Source: Neckera pumila
Lineage: Eukaryota > Streptophyta > Bryopsida > Hypnales > Neckeraceae
Direction: 5' to 3'
Assembly: GCA_963969595.1 (NCBI GenBank)
Contig: OZ018409.1
Span: 46,389,282-46,453,281 of the forward strand
DNA length: 64,000 bases
In this document: one piece after another, positions 1 through 12,649 of the stretch
Layout of the letters: each line of letters begins with the position of its first letter
Position numbering within the stretch: position 1 is the first letter of the stretch
Translations under genes and position numbers: made by a program
The notes under the pieces: generated by a model
Seen by the model: only the letters and a program-made list of their open reading frames with translations
Database searches by the model: none
Told to the model about the DNA's origin: nothing

Positions 1-3000
1 AAACGACCAAATCACAATTCTATAACATCCACCACATGTGAAATTGTGATTGAAAGAGTGAATACATATAATTATGTGGAATCCATGGAGGGAAAAGAAG
101 CTAAAGAACAACTAATCTAATAATTGTGAACTGTTTGAAACTAATATTATTTGTGCACTAAAATTAACTTGGTATTTTCAATAATCTCATATACGACCAT
201 GAAGAGATTTTCCAAAAAATAAAGTGCCTACCTTCCACACATGCTAAAAATTACTACCTTTATACAAGTATAGAGAAATTAATTTTTTTTCCAGAGATAC
301 AAATGGTTGAGAAGGAACACCTTCAAGTTAAGAAAAATGGTTTTATTTAATTTTTTACTACTGTCTAAAAACCAAAATATTCATGTTTCCTTTTTTTGCA
401 ATTTTTTGGTCTTTTGGGCTTTGTACATTAGAGAAAATTTTAGGCCTCTAGAAAGTTGCTCCATAGCCTTCCAAGGTACCTTGAAATTTGGTTTTGGGGG
501 GCTGAAAAAATCATTTTTTTCCTATTTCCACCCACCTGAAATTATAGTGGCAGTGGTGCAGGATCCAAGTTTTAAAAGTTTAAAATTGATTAAACAAAAC
601 AAATCAACTAATTATATATATATATATATATATATATAAATCACAAAATCTGATTGTTTTGGTGAGCAGTCAGCTTGTTTGATTGCTCATTGCAGCACTT
701 TTCAGAGTGACAAACCAAGCTTTGAAATAGCTTGGTTTGTCACTTTGGAACAACCTTCTAGAGGGCTGAAATTCTTTGTAATGATTAGTCCACAATAGTT
801 AGTGGTACTATATAGTACAACATTGATTTTAATTCATTTGGGTGAATTTTTAATGAATTTTAATGATTTTGTATTTTCATTTCTAATGTTCAAAAATATT
901 TTTCATGATTTTTCATGATTTTACTAAAATTTTAATGATTCAAAATACTTTTTTATTCACTTTTTATTCATTTTTACGACTTAAACTACGATGCTTTTGC
1001 ACAATATTTGCACTATTGTGGCCAAAACAACATTTTTAGACAAAAACTTTAAGTGTTTCTTGCAACAGCCCATGATTACACTCATGACAACCATCTTTGG
1101 TAAAAACTCAAGTTCATGCAAGTCATGCTTCAAATGTTATCACAAAAGAAAGCTCTAGCATTCTTCTTGTGACAAATAAACAATAGCGGTGTTTCTTGCA
1201 ATGACTTGGTCTTAGATGTACAATACATCTCATATACATCATGGGGTATTTAATAGATATATAGGAACCCATCCAATATGATAACTATGATTTCAATTTG
1301 TCTACCTTACAAAGTGTATTTTATTGCAAATGAATTGTAAAGAGAAGGTTTTAAAGAGGAGGGAAGAAAAAGGTAGAAGAGCAAGGGATTAAATAAATAG
1401 AGAGTTGTTTGGAGGGGCAAAGAGGGATAGGATTTGACAACAATGACGCTAGCATGTGAGCCTAGAAATGCAAGTCTACAAGCCTTGAGTCTAGGTTTGG
1501 TGAGCCTAGAATTTGTAAACAAAAAATAAATAAAATTTTAGAGATTATCTTTGAAAATTTTAAGAGTAATGGATTTTTTTAGAAAAAAATTTGATGTTTA
1601 GAAAAGTATGGTAACTATGACCATGGAAAATGTAGGTACTTTATAACTATAGAATCATGGAATCGTTGAAAAATGTAAATACTCTATAATTATGGAATTG
1701 TGAAAATATAGGTACCCTATAACCATGGAGCTTCACATGATTGTACATCAACTACGCATTCTTAAGATTCCCATTTGGTTGCATCCGGGGGTTGAAATCC
1801 ACTTTATTCTTGGTCCGTACTACAATCATGTTAAAAAAGAATAACTTATCCTTTCCTTGACACAAATATATGCTATTGTATATGTACTTAATGTAAGAAT
1901 AGCAGTCTGCTATCTCATATGGTCTTGTATAACTTTAGTAGAAGTCCTTATTTGCCAATTTTGACCTACAAATTTTTATTTTTGGATTGAAATAAGTACT
2001 AAAGCCACCCAAATGGCAAAAATAGACATTTAATTGAGATTCTTTAAAAATAATAAACTTTTTTTTAAATAGAAAAAATAACTTTGATTCAGTAACTACC
2101 ACATATGTTTTTATTTCAAATTTCATATGAAATTGACATACGTCGCAAAAATAATAAACAAAAGGCCACATATTCGAGGCGAAGGGGACAGAAAAAAAGA
2201 AAACTGTTTCTGAATGTTGAAAATGGTTTCAAGATTATTCTTTTGGTGAAATCTCTTCCTTATGAAGTCTTCTCAAACAAATTATTTTTTGTTTATTTGT
2301 AAATTATTTTTGTTATTTTTAACAAATTAAAATGTTGGAGTATCTATTTTTTTGCAGTTTTGTACTTTATAGTTCTCCTATTTAGAGACTTTTTTTACAC
2401 TTTTCCTTCCTAGGTACTTTTTTCTTATAAGTGTATACATTGAACATATGTTTAGTATTTTTTATGCTTTTAAAATATACATTTTTTTAAGTTTATAGTA
2501 CTACCAAAGATAAAAAAGATAAAAACTACCAAAGTGAAACAAAATCAACCGGTCATTCTTGCAATTATTCGACATTGATTGTGTCCAAAGATGTATGTCT
2601 TGTCACTCTCATGTACAATTGGCCTACCAATCTACCACAAAGATACATGATTTTGCCCTTAGCTTTGAAAAGGAATATCTCTTCATTGTAATTAGGTTTT
2701 TGCAAAAGAATTGTATACCAGCATGCTCACATCTTATGGAGGTTTCCTACGTCTCTCCACAATGAATTAAAAGAATTCATCATCGATGTTCTTCAATGAA
2801 TTTTCATATAAAACCATGAAAATTAATTAAAATTTTTACCAAAAATGGAGTTTTGGCTTTTTTTTAATTGAAATTTGGTATGGTTGACTAGGATTATACA
2901 AGATATCAATGTTTGTTCTGCAAAAGAAAAAATGTCAACTATGTTTTACATTACGCAAAGAAAATTGATTGTCCAAATTGTACATCATGGGATGTATGAT

Positions 3001-3312
3001 GAATATGACAATCATGCGTGAAACCAAAGTTCATACCAAAATGTAATCTTCATTATAAATCCCTCAAAGCCACAGTTCACAGGGCCTTTCTATTTTGAAG
3101 CTTTGATAAGATTCATTAAAAAATTAAAAGTGTAATTCAAAATTCAAAAAGAATATATTGCAGATAATGATGATTAAAAAGGGTTGTAGATTTTGAAGTT
3201 CAGATTACCATTCTCCATGTGGTTGGATTTACCAATTCTATCACAGATGTATTCATAATTTTTTCTTAAACCTTAAATTTGTAGGTATTTGTAAAACTGA
3301 TTACAAACAAAG
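1..3312. other. AT-rich intergenic DNA, no gene seen
   Basis: The open frames here are short, rich in Phe/Leu/Lys/Ile and interrupted by homopolymers, as expected for AT-rich noncoding DNA. Visible landmarks are a (TA)n run near 616-638 and a perfect hairpin at 707-743. Nothing resembles a conserved protein. Confidence 0.6.
707..743. repeat. Perfect 15-bp hairpin
   Basis: The arm GTGACAAACCAAGCT (707-721) is followed by a 7-nt spacer and its exact reverse complement (729-743). The stem is too short for a typical plant microRNA precursor. It may be the remnant of a small foldback element. Confidence 0.6.
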
Positions 3313-3314
3313 TA

Positions 3315-3517
3315 CAGCAGAACCTCTCTAAGCTGATCGGTCCCGGACCGGTCAAGGGACCGGTCTGGCAAATTGATTTATAGAGGTTTATTGAATTCTG
3401 GAGGATTATTTTTAGTCAAAGCCTTTTGTTATGTGGCCTAGTCCGGGACTGGCCTGACATGATTGGTTTTTGGAGGTTTATCTGCTTATAGATGTTCGAC
3501 TTAGAGAGGTTCTATTG
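3315..3517. mobile_element. Pogo/Emigrant-like MITE, copy 1
   Basis: This is a 203-bp element with terminal inverted repeats. The left end begins CAGCAGAACCTCTCTAAG and the right end reads CTTAGAGAGGTTCTATTG. TA dinucleotides at 3313-3314 and 3518-3519 fit a TA target-site duplication. The ends resemble Emigrant/pogo-type MITEs of plants, whose termini read CAGTARAACCTCTATAA. The interior holds a GGTCCCGGACCGG palindrome and no coding capacity. A second copy lies at 52,088-52,288. Confidence 0.8.
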
Positions 3518-5677
3518 TAGTGATACTTTTGGAGGAGGAGTTGTTGAAATGGATTTGAAGAATATTAATTGTATTTTTTATGATTTTTTGAGATTTTTGT
3601 ACTATACTTGAATCTACAAACTTGTTTATTTGAAGTCAAATAAGAATGAAAACTCAACTCAAAATTTGTTTCAAGTTTCAACTATTCAACTCTAGTTTCC
3701 ATAATTCTACTAAAGTGCATATTCTAGCAATGTGGGATCACTTTTGCTATATGCCTACATCATTCCATTGTCTGGTTAACCCTTTAGCGCTTCCACATCC
3801 ATTTTTTGAAGGACAAACAGATTGAAAATCATGTTTCACTCTCATTATTGCAGTAAAGTCATCCCAATTTGTGGAGATACATTATCAAATTGTTGTCCTA
3901 TCTAATGGTTGGATTTGGTGTTCTTAATACATATTTTTCTAAAATTACAAATGTAGAAGCATGACCAAGCTAAATATGCATTGACTCTAATTCAAAACTA
4001 AATTTGCAAAAATGAGGTCATAAACTTAACCCCAAAATGTCCAATGCCTTTTTTGAGCTTCTAGGAATTTGCTCTAAATTGAACAAAAAGCCAACATTTG
4101 ATAAGTTTTATAAATTTTTGTTGAATTGTAACCATACAAATTCAAACTAGATATGTTAAAGATCACATAGAAAACAAAAACACAACAATATCATTTATGA
4201 ATTGAAATATTGCATTATTTGATGTTGGAGGTGTTAAAACTATAAAAGTGATTTGAAGTCTTTTTTTGCACATTAAATCTAAAAAGTTGGCCATTCAAAA
4301 AACATGAGGTTAAAAGGCTTAATATGCATAATCTGAATCAATTTATGTCTTCTCAAAATCTACTTTACAATTTCTGTAAATGAATTTCTAATGCAGTTTT
4401 TTCTCTAAGGTCTAGTGTATTTGAAGCTCATTTCTAAGAGCCCTCAATATTGCGGAAAGTTAAGATTGCTAGGGACATCCTTGCACAAAAATCCTGAATA
4501 GAAAAATCATAATCAATCATTTTCAAAATCAAATTTTTGATGCAAAAGCTAGACTTCAAAAAGAAAATATCAAAAATACAGACTACTAAAAGTAGCAATT
4601 TTTGGTTAGCTTTTTCTTACTTCAAAGTATTATTGACACCAAAATTTGGTGCCTTGAGCATTTAGAGGATAAAGAATATTATTTTCTTTTAAAACCACCG
4701 TATCAAGAGACTCTCATTTCAAATTCATTCCAACAAATTTTATTCAAAAAATGATGATATTTTGCTTGTAATTGAATTTAGAAGGAATTTTGAAATTTAC
4801 CTTTTAAAATTCATTAAAAAAATAAATGATAGCATTGGTGAATCTAATTGAATGGATGGAATCTAAAATTCAAAATCTATAAATTTTATTTGTATACTAT
4901 TTCCAAAATATTCTTCCAAATAATGCTTTGTGATGATTTTTCTCAAATCATCAATTTTGGAGAATACTCTGTACCTTTAGGGATTAAGGTACTTCAAGTA
5001 AAAATGATCACATTATGGCATGTTTACGGGGCTAAACACTAACTAATTTAAAGTAATAACACAACTAAATGTGCTAAACATATAATTGTGCTCATCTTTA
5101 ACTCTATGATATTCACGTTATTTGCAGCAACAAAAAAAGGTTTTGTAAATTTTTTTGCTAAATATCTACACTTGAGAGTACTACTTGGGAGAATTCTCTA
5201 GCTCTAAGTCAATCATTCACCATTCAAGGTTGCTAAAGTTTAAGCAAGGAACGTCAAGCATTGAGTGTTGAACAATGGGCAATGAGCGATGAGTGGTGAA
5301 CAATAACCGATTTTAGAAAATCTTGTAAGAAATTTAAAACTTTTCACCATAAGATGCCTACATCCATAGTTAGGGTGAACACTTATGGCTATAAATGAGT
5401 CTAAAGAGGATGAATGGAGATGAATAGAAATGAATGCATTTGGATGAACTTTTTGTAGTTGACTTGTTAAATGAAATACATCTATTGTTCATTGCATTGG
5501 ATGATAGATGTCTATTGAATGGGATTAAAAACTCTATTGTTTAAGATAAAGATTGATGTCCAAGTTTCTTAAATCAAAGTAGAGAGGTTGTCAAAAGACC
5601 CTCCCTCTATTAATTTGGAAGGTTATTAAAACTGCATCTAAAACAAAAATTATTTCAAAATTATTTTCTTCAAAAGA

Positions 5678-5851
5678 AAATTCTTATTTTCTGAAAAAAT
5701 TCAAATTCTTATTTTCTGAAAAAATTCAAATTCTTATTTTCTAAAAAATTCAAATTCTTATTTTCTAAAAAAATTCAAATTCTTATTTTCTAAAAAAATC
5801 AAATTCTCATTTTCTAAAAAATTCAAATTCTTATTTTCTAAAAAAATTCAA
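5678..5851. repeat. 27-bp AT-rich minisatellite, about 7 copies
   Basis: The unit AAATTCTTATTTTCTAAAAA recurs about seven times with small length differences in the A-run. It is simple tandem DNA with no coding content. Confidence 0.8.
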
Positions 5852-8104
5852 ATTTATTTTTCAAAAACAAAAATAATAATCATTTTTAATTTTTTTGTAA
5901 TATTTACATTCAATATATGGCTCCTCAAATTCAAGGAGCATATTTTTTCAATTTTTTTCCAAAAACAAAACAAAACAAACAAAATTAAAAATTATTAGGG
6001 TTCCTTGGATTGTGAAGAGCCCTTCTTCTTGGTGCCCAAAGAAGGCTTTTTTATTCCAAAAAGCCATTGTTTGGTGCCAAAGGACCTTATTTTTATTTTG
6101 GGGGATTATTTAAAGGTCTTAAGTTCTTTGTAAAGGTCCTTTGGAGCGAATGCAAGGCTTTTTGGAGCCCAAAGAAGGCTTCTTGGATTCCAAGGAGCTG
6201 TATGCTGAATAATTTTCTTTTTCTTTAAATAAATTTTTTGAAAAAAAATTGAAAAAATAAACTAAAACAAATTGCAATTCAAATTTTCTTTAAATTAATA
6301 GAAGATGCCTTTAGCAACAAGAAATCATTACTTGAATCTAAAGAGCCATTTGGTGATTAAAAAAATTTGAAAAAAAATTTAGAAAAAAAAAATTATCAAA
6401 AGAAATTAATATTTTCTTTTTAAAAAAAGTAATATTGAAATTTTTTTCTTTTAAATCACAGTTCACATAATTCCTCAAATTGATAGAAGGAACTCCTTTG
6501 GCAACAAGAGTTGTCTTTTGAGATCCAATGAATTGATGCTACATAAAAAAATAACTTTTTTTCTTGTTCATTGATTTTGAAAGTATTTAGAGTTACTTTT
6601 AAAATATTCTAAAAAATGAATAGATGACATGAATGAAATTCATTTGTATGTCACTTCTATAATAGTACCTTTTATGTTGTGGGAAAGGTTAGACTATCAT
6701 TGATCATTTTTGGCCCTACCTACATCATTTGATTGCAAAATAATTACCTTAAATGAAATTTCTTTTAGCAATAAATTGATTTTTTGAAATTTTTATTTTT
6801 AATAGGTTCTGTTTTGGCAATTTGGACATTACTACTTTTGGATTTGACATCGCTATTTATGCCTCTGACATGTTTATTTTTAGTAAAAAAATTCTTAGTG
6901 AGTGTTCGAGTCTAAAAGCTCATCGCTCAACACTCATTGCCCGTCGCTCCTTGTTCACACTCTAGAATTGTTGTTCACCATTTGAGATAAATAAGGCTAT
7001 CATCACAAACCTTGTTTTGCAATTTTGGGGCTAACTTTAAGAGGGGCACATATTTTTCAAGAGGTCAATTTATAAATCAAACCTCAAGTGGAATTATAAT
7101 TTGTCATTCAAAATTGTAATTTCTGTGATTTTTTAAAGTGTTTAGCCCTGAAATTACAAAACTATCAATAGTATGAAACACCCAATTTAACAATCCAAAA
7201 CCACCTTTTTGTGTATCTATTAGCACTCAACTATTCACTAATCATGTATTGACATGTTATTCTTAATGGCATTGAAGTACATTGATTTTGTCAAATTTTT
7301 AGACAAATTTGGCTGATTTTTGGAATGATTTGGACGTTAAATGGACAGAATTGGGTTGTGGACGGAATAAGGTTGGTCTAACTTATCTAAAGTTCTACTC
7401 TAATGTCTAGGCAATCCATCGTCAAGCATAATTGTGAGGTAAATAAGCCACGCTTCTAAGGTTAAACAATAGCATTTGTGTAGAAAAAGAATACCAAGAA
7501 TGACAAGCCGTGAGATGCAATGGTCCTCTGATTGACATCAACTTTTGAGGATATTTGCTTGGCTATGAAGACCAAATGCATTGTCTCTCATGCATTCAAT
7601 TGGTAGAGATAATTTTGCATGACTACCTTTAAAAGTGTGTGAAGGAAATGTAGTATGGGGTGTGTAATGAATGTTGTTTTCAAGGCAACATAAATTCAAA
7701 CTGCAACTTTATTATACACTCACTGCCTCAAAGAGAGGCAATATCCACGAGTATATATAGTTGTTATACATGCAATATGAGCCTCTAAGAGGTATCAAAA
7801 GCATACTACAGAAAAGCACTAATGTGATGCTAGGACCAAAGTGATGTTGAGTCTAGATTTATTGACAATAACTGAGAAGGCAAGAAGAGTGAATACTCCA
7901 AAGTTGTAAGCTTGCATGCATGACCAAAATATATGAATTGTACAATCTGAAGAGCTCCGCTCAGAGAACGTTTGACTAGAGCCGCCTTATGAAAATAATA
8001 AACCTCAACTGAGGCTCCAATTGAAATAAATGAAAACTACTATGACTAACCATTTGACGTGGTTGTGACGTTTTCATGTCACACTGGATGGATTGTTTTA
8101 TAGT

Positions 8105-8283
8105 TGTCACATTGGACAAATTGTCCGTCCAAACCGTCTTATTTGCCCACGTATTCAAGATTTTCAATGACCCTGACACACCCAATGTACTACTTAAGGT
8201 AGTCACATTGTCCACCTGATCCGTCCAAACTGTTTAAATTGTTCAAGACGTGCAATGATCTTAACTCATCCAATGTAGCAACA
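8105..8283. repeat. Diverged tandem duplication, about 95 bp
   Basis: Two neighbouring segments share the order GTCACATTG, then TCCGTCCAAAC, then TTCAAGA, TCAATGA-like and CCAATGTA. The second copy starts near 8,199. The copies are strongly diverged. Confidence 0.5.
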
Positions 8284-8980
8284 ATGTCATCATTGCACCA
8301 ATCTAGTTCTTTGGCTTTGTTTGATAATAATGTCTAATTATCATGTCTTTGAAAAATCTATTCAATGACTACATGTGATTTGGGCATAATTTAAAGACCC
8401 ATCTACAAAACCAAGGTTGAGAAGAAATGCCCGTAAGAACAACTAGAATTGGTGTAATATAATTCTACATCTATAGATAACAGTCAAGCTCTTTTGTCTT
8501 CTTCAATTGGAATACCACATATCAAAAATTGATTACTTTGCCTTTCTAAATGAAGATTTACATTCATGAGAAGCAACGCATATACCAATCGCCCAAACAA
8601 ATGGAGGTCTTTGAAAGTAGTTTTGTCAATCGATTTTCCCCTACAATTGTCTGTGATTAGCTCTACGTCAATGATAAGCTTCTTGAAGAATTCACTGCTC
8701 TTATGTAGAGTTGGTCTATTTGAAGCAATTTAGGCCCTTGGGAAACTCTTGGCCACCCCCCTTACCACATCCATTAACATGTACATGACTTGCAATCCGA
8801 TGGGAGTCAGCTCCAAATCCATTCTCACAGAAGTTAGACGTAGATGTCAGTGGATCACTAAAAGTTCTTTATTGCTTTCCATAACAATCTCTAGCACGAC
8901 CGGTTCATCACTCAACTCATCACTTGGGTGATGAAATAGCAACATCATGGGCTCCCATTGTCATGGAAATGCTATCATTT

Positions 8981-9060
8981 TCTGTTAATTTGGACATTTT
9001 TTCTGTCAATTTGGACATTCCTTTGTCAATTCGGACACTAGATGTCAATTCAGATGCTAT
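8981..9060. repeat. Short tandem repeat, about 20-bp unit
   Basis: Four degenerate units of the form TGTCAATTTGGACATT follow one another with spacings of about 19-23 bp. Confidence 0.6.
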
Positions 9061-12000
9061 TTTCTTGTAGTGTCACATCAAACATCTGCATAGGCTTCAC
9101 ATATCAAAAAATAGACTCCTACATCCTAAATGCAAATGTAAAAAGAGCTAAGCCTTGAAAACAATGCAGAACCATTTCAAACATCTACATCACCATTTCA
9201 AATATGCCTTTATTCAATGTGCATAACAACTAAGAAGCAAAAATAACATATATTGCAAAGCGCCTTGTGAATACCAAGTCTCTTGGCTTCAATTAATTGA
9301 CCAATATTAAACTATAAGCTTCTCTTGCAAATACATGCAATGATTAATCCAAAGTCTATAAGCTAAAATTGAAGTCAATAGATAGAGCATTTCTAAATTT
9401 CTTACTAATAGAATTGCAATGCGAATTGTGCAATTGAGTAGCACTTTCAAAACTCTCATACAACAGCTGTACTAATGGTTTCTCCATCTGCCTCATTCCT
9501 CATGCAAATTGATGAAGCTAGCAAGCGCATAACATATAATTAAGTTGGCCACCAGTCAAGAGCTGTCAATTGAATTCCACCTATCATGAACTTGTAGATA
9601 CAATATATTGCCTTGATTTCCAATCTTGAATTCTAGCAACAATAAAAGCTAGGTAGATGCAAATGAAAGTGAAAGAATGTGTCTATCACCAAAGATCTTA
9701 AAGCAATATAAGCAAATAGAGTCCATGCAACATTCTCCAAAGTGGAGTATATTCAAGCAGGCAGTGGTGGAATAGTCCATGGATGGAAAGTATGACTTTG
9801 TGGATGAAACATTGAGCAGGTGTACCAAATGTTTTGATGTCTTTGGAAAAAGTCAAATTCAAGTTGACCTTAAAAATACGCAACAAGTTTATCCCAAAAA
9901 TGAAGGAGAAAATATAGGAGATTGTTAACAATAGCAAAGTAGAAATTTATTTTATATATATACATATGTATTTATATATATATAAATATATATATAAATT
10001 TATCATTATTATAATTTTTTTGACAAATTCAACATCCATGGCTACAATGTTCGAAATTAGAGTCATTTTGCATGCATACGAGTAGTATATGTTTCCAAAC
10101 CATGCATATCAATATATTTCACAAGCAAGGTAATGAACATTAATTAAAGCTCATTGAGTTGAACATTTTCACATGATTTTTCACATCCTAGAATTCATGA
10201 AAGAGTTTTACTATTTTGTGCATCCAATCCATCTATTTGAATATGTATGTAAAATTTATATAATCTTTACATAATGTTGCATTTTAGGAACGAAGTGTTC
10301 AAGACCAAAAGAACAAAAGGGAGTGGGAAGGAGGCACTTAGGTTCTCATACAAGCTACACATCCCCGCATAATGAATGAAGAAGACCACAGAGCTTTATT
10401 TATTATTTAGTTCCCACAAAATAGCATTAGAATACCATTAGCACAAAGCTTCTCCAAAGTGTTGCATAAGCAACATCCTAAGCAAATCGGCTTAGGATAA
10501 GTGCACAGCATTGGTCAACCACCTTCTTCACTTTTCTCATGCAAATCTAATAATCACTTTTAAGCAGTTAGGATTTCTTCCATTCGATTGCTATTGGAAA
10601 AAAGGTAGGTTGCATGTTACGGAATATGACACAACAAATGTTATTTTTTTCAGCAGTAAGGTCAAAATGACATTTATGTTTGCTGGATTGACATCATAAT
10701 GTCCATTTTAAATCCCAAGTTTCTTCCTAGAATAATAATGAAATTATTGATCACTTTTCAATCTAACACAATGGATATGGATACTTTAGATTTTCTAAAA
10801 AGTAATAAGATCTATATTAGAATTGCTAGTATTAATTATTAACATTACAACAAATCCATTTTTTAGAAAAGAAAGAAGCCTAAATGAAGTTTTAGCTTTA
10901 AATATAATATGATTAAATTGATAAAAAAATATTTTAGATTTTTTCTCCTTTTTTTGATTATTATCCCACCAATAAATAGATACAAGTAGGAGTAACCAAA
11001 CCATGTCAACAAAATGTTGGCACTAAGAAGCTTTGCTTCAAGGCCACAATGATGCATTTGGGTAAAATGTCTTAGATATTGACAAATAGCACATACTAGC
11101 TATTAGAAAAATGGTACCTACAATAACATGAAAATTCTAGCCTCCACCAACTCATGTTTGACCATTATAATCTCATTATAATCTTGTAAATTGTACGGTA
11201 AAAATTTCTTGAATTTGCCCGGATCTTGCCCAGGAAGCTGCCTTTTGTAACCTTCTCGCAAATTCAACGGCCACCTCTTGTGGATCTCATTTTTTTAATT
11301 AGCGGAGCCAATTTGAGTGGCAGCAAGTCTAAATTTTGGAATTCTCACATTGGATGCTCAAAGGTTAATCAAGTAAAGTCCATAAATGACAATCATTTTT
11401 GTATAGTGACTTAGACTCCTTCTTGCTTTGCCCTTAAATGAATGAGATCAAATCAAGTGTTTTAATGTTGCTTGCTCTCTTTCAAGTAGATAGATACTAC
11501 AAGTCCTCCATCTCAGATAACCGGATCATAACTATCTAGTTTACCGGTACTACCAAGGTACTCTTATACTTACATGAAAAGTGAAAACACATAAGATTTC
11601 CAACTAATAGTGCTGGTTTGGACAAAAAAGCAATTGTGCTTCTAGTGTTTTTGTTTTATATTGAAATTGGGACCTCTTCTTGCTTTGCTACATCCAAGCT
11701 ATCATTCTGCCATAGAGGAGATAGTGCTAAAATATTATGGATGATTAGTAACCTGATCAAACATATTTGAGTTAGTATCTTATAAACACCTCACATTCAT
11801 GAATGATCCATTTCGCTATATTTCCAAGACAAGGTCGGAAAAGTTCTCTAGAGCTAGTCAACCTTGTCTTTTCCTTTTGCAACATGCTATTGTCCCGGTT
11901 GGTTTCAATAGTAAGTTGCATCTATTTTATTGTGAGCATCAACAATGGTATAATTACAAGGGATAATAAAAAAAAATTCTTGGTAATTTGTCAGTCGCAT

Positions 12001-12227
12001 AGTAGCTACTAAAGCATAAACAACTTGTATTTTGAAGCCAACTAATACAGCATGATGAATACTATATGCCAAGTCATGGCAGCTCCAAATGAGAGTAAAA
12101 TAAGGATATTTAGAAAAAACTCCCCAAGTATTTATCACACCATAATTCCTTTGGAGGGCCAAAAAGCTCAAATTTCTATAGTAGGTGCCAAAAAAAAATA
12201 AAAAGAGCCTAAAGGAAAACTACAAAA

Positions 12228-12485
12228 CATTCCAAAAAAATTCAGCCCTCAAAGGGGCCGCGACTTACGGTGCAATTAGGGAAAAAATAAAAAAGTAAAA
12301 AAATAAAATTTGAATTTATCGTGGCATATATGGTGCCACATCAATACGACGTCAGATTGGGAAAATTTTGAATTTAAAAAAAAACAAAAAACTAATTTTT
12401 TTTTTCTTTGTAATCCATAATTGCACCTAGGGTGCCAAAAATCACAAATTGACGGCCCCTCTGAGGGCTACAATTTTTCCTAATG
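12228..12485. mobile_element. Inverted-repeat element (MITE candidate)
   Basis: The left end, including GCCCTCAAAGGGGCCGC (12,246-12,262), is mirrored by GCGGCCCCTCTGAGGGC-like sequence at 12,451-12,469. The inverted similarity extends outward through the CATTCC/TAATG ends and inward through a GGTGCAATTA motif, giving arms of about 35-50 bp with mismatches. There is no coding capacity. The superfamily is unclear because no target duplication is evident. Confidence 0.65.
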
Positions 12486-12649
12486 AATCATGACGTCAAA
12501 TATGAGGAGAAGAAATCATATTATGGTGAAGTCCTAATTGAAGTTCTAATTGAACCACAAATGTATGATGTCCTTTGTAAGTAGATTCATGCATAACTTT
12601 ACGCCATCATACAAACATAGTATATAGGATCATACCCAATGTGGGAGCA

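Larger units (their letters stand above)
3520..12227. other. AT-rich intergenic DNA, no gene seen
   Basis: No open frame here looks like a conserved protein. The block contains a 27-bp minisatellite (5,678-5,851), a diverged tandem duplication (8,105-8,283), a short GGACAT-containing repeat (8,981-9,060) and AT microsatellite sequence near 9,950-10,000. Intact genes with exons larger than about 250 nt can be excluded, but very small exons cannot. Confidence 0.55.

Noticed and set aside
307..639. 110-codon ORF in the first kilobase
   Set aside because: It is low-complexity, ends in a (TA)n-encoded IYIYIY run, and has no recognisable family.
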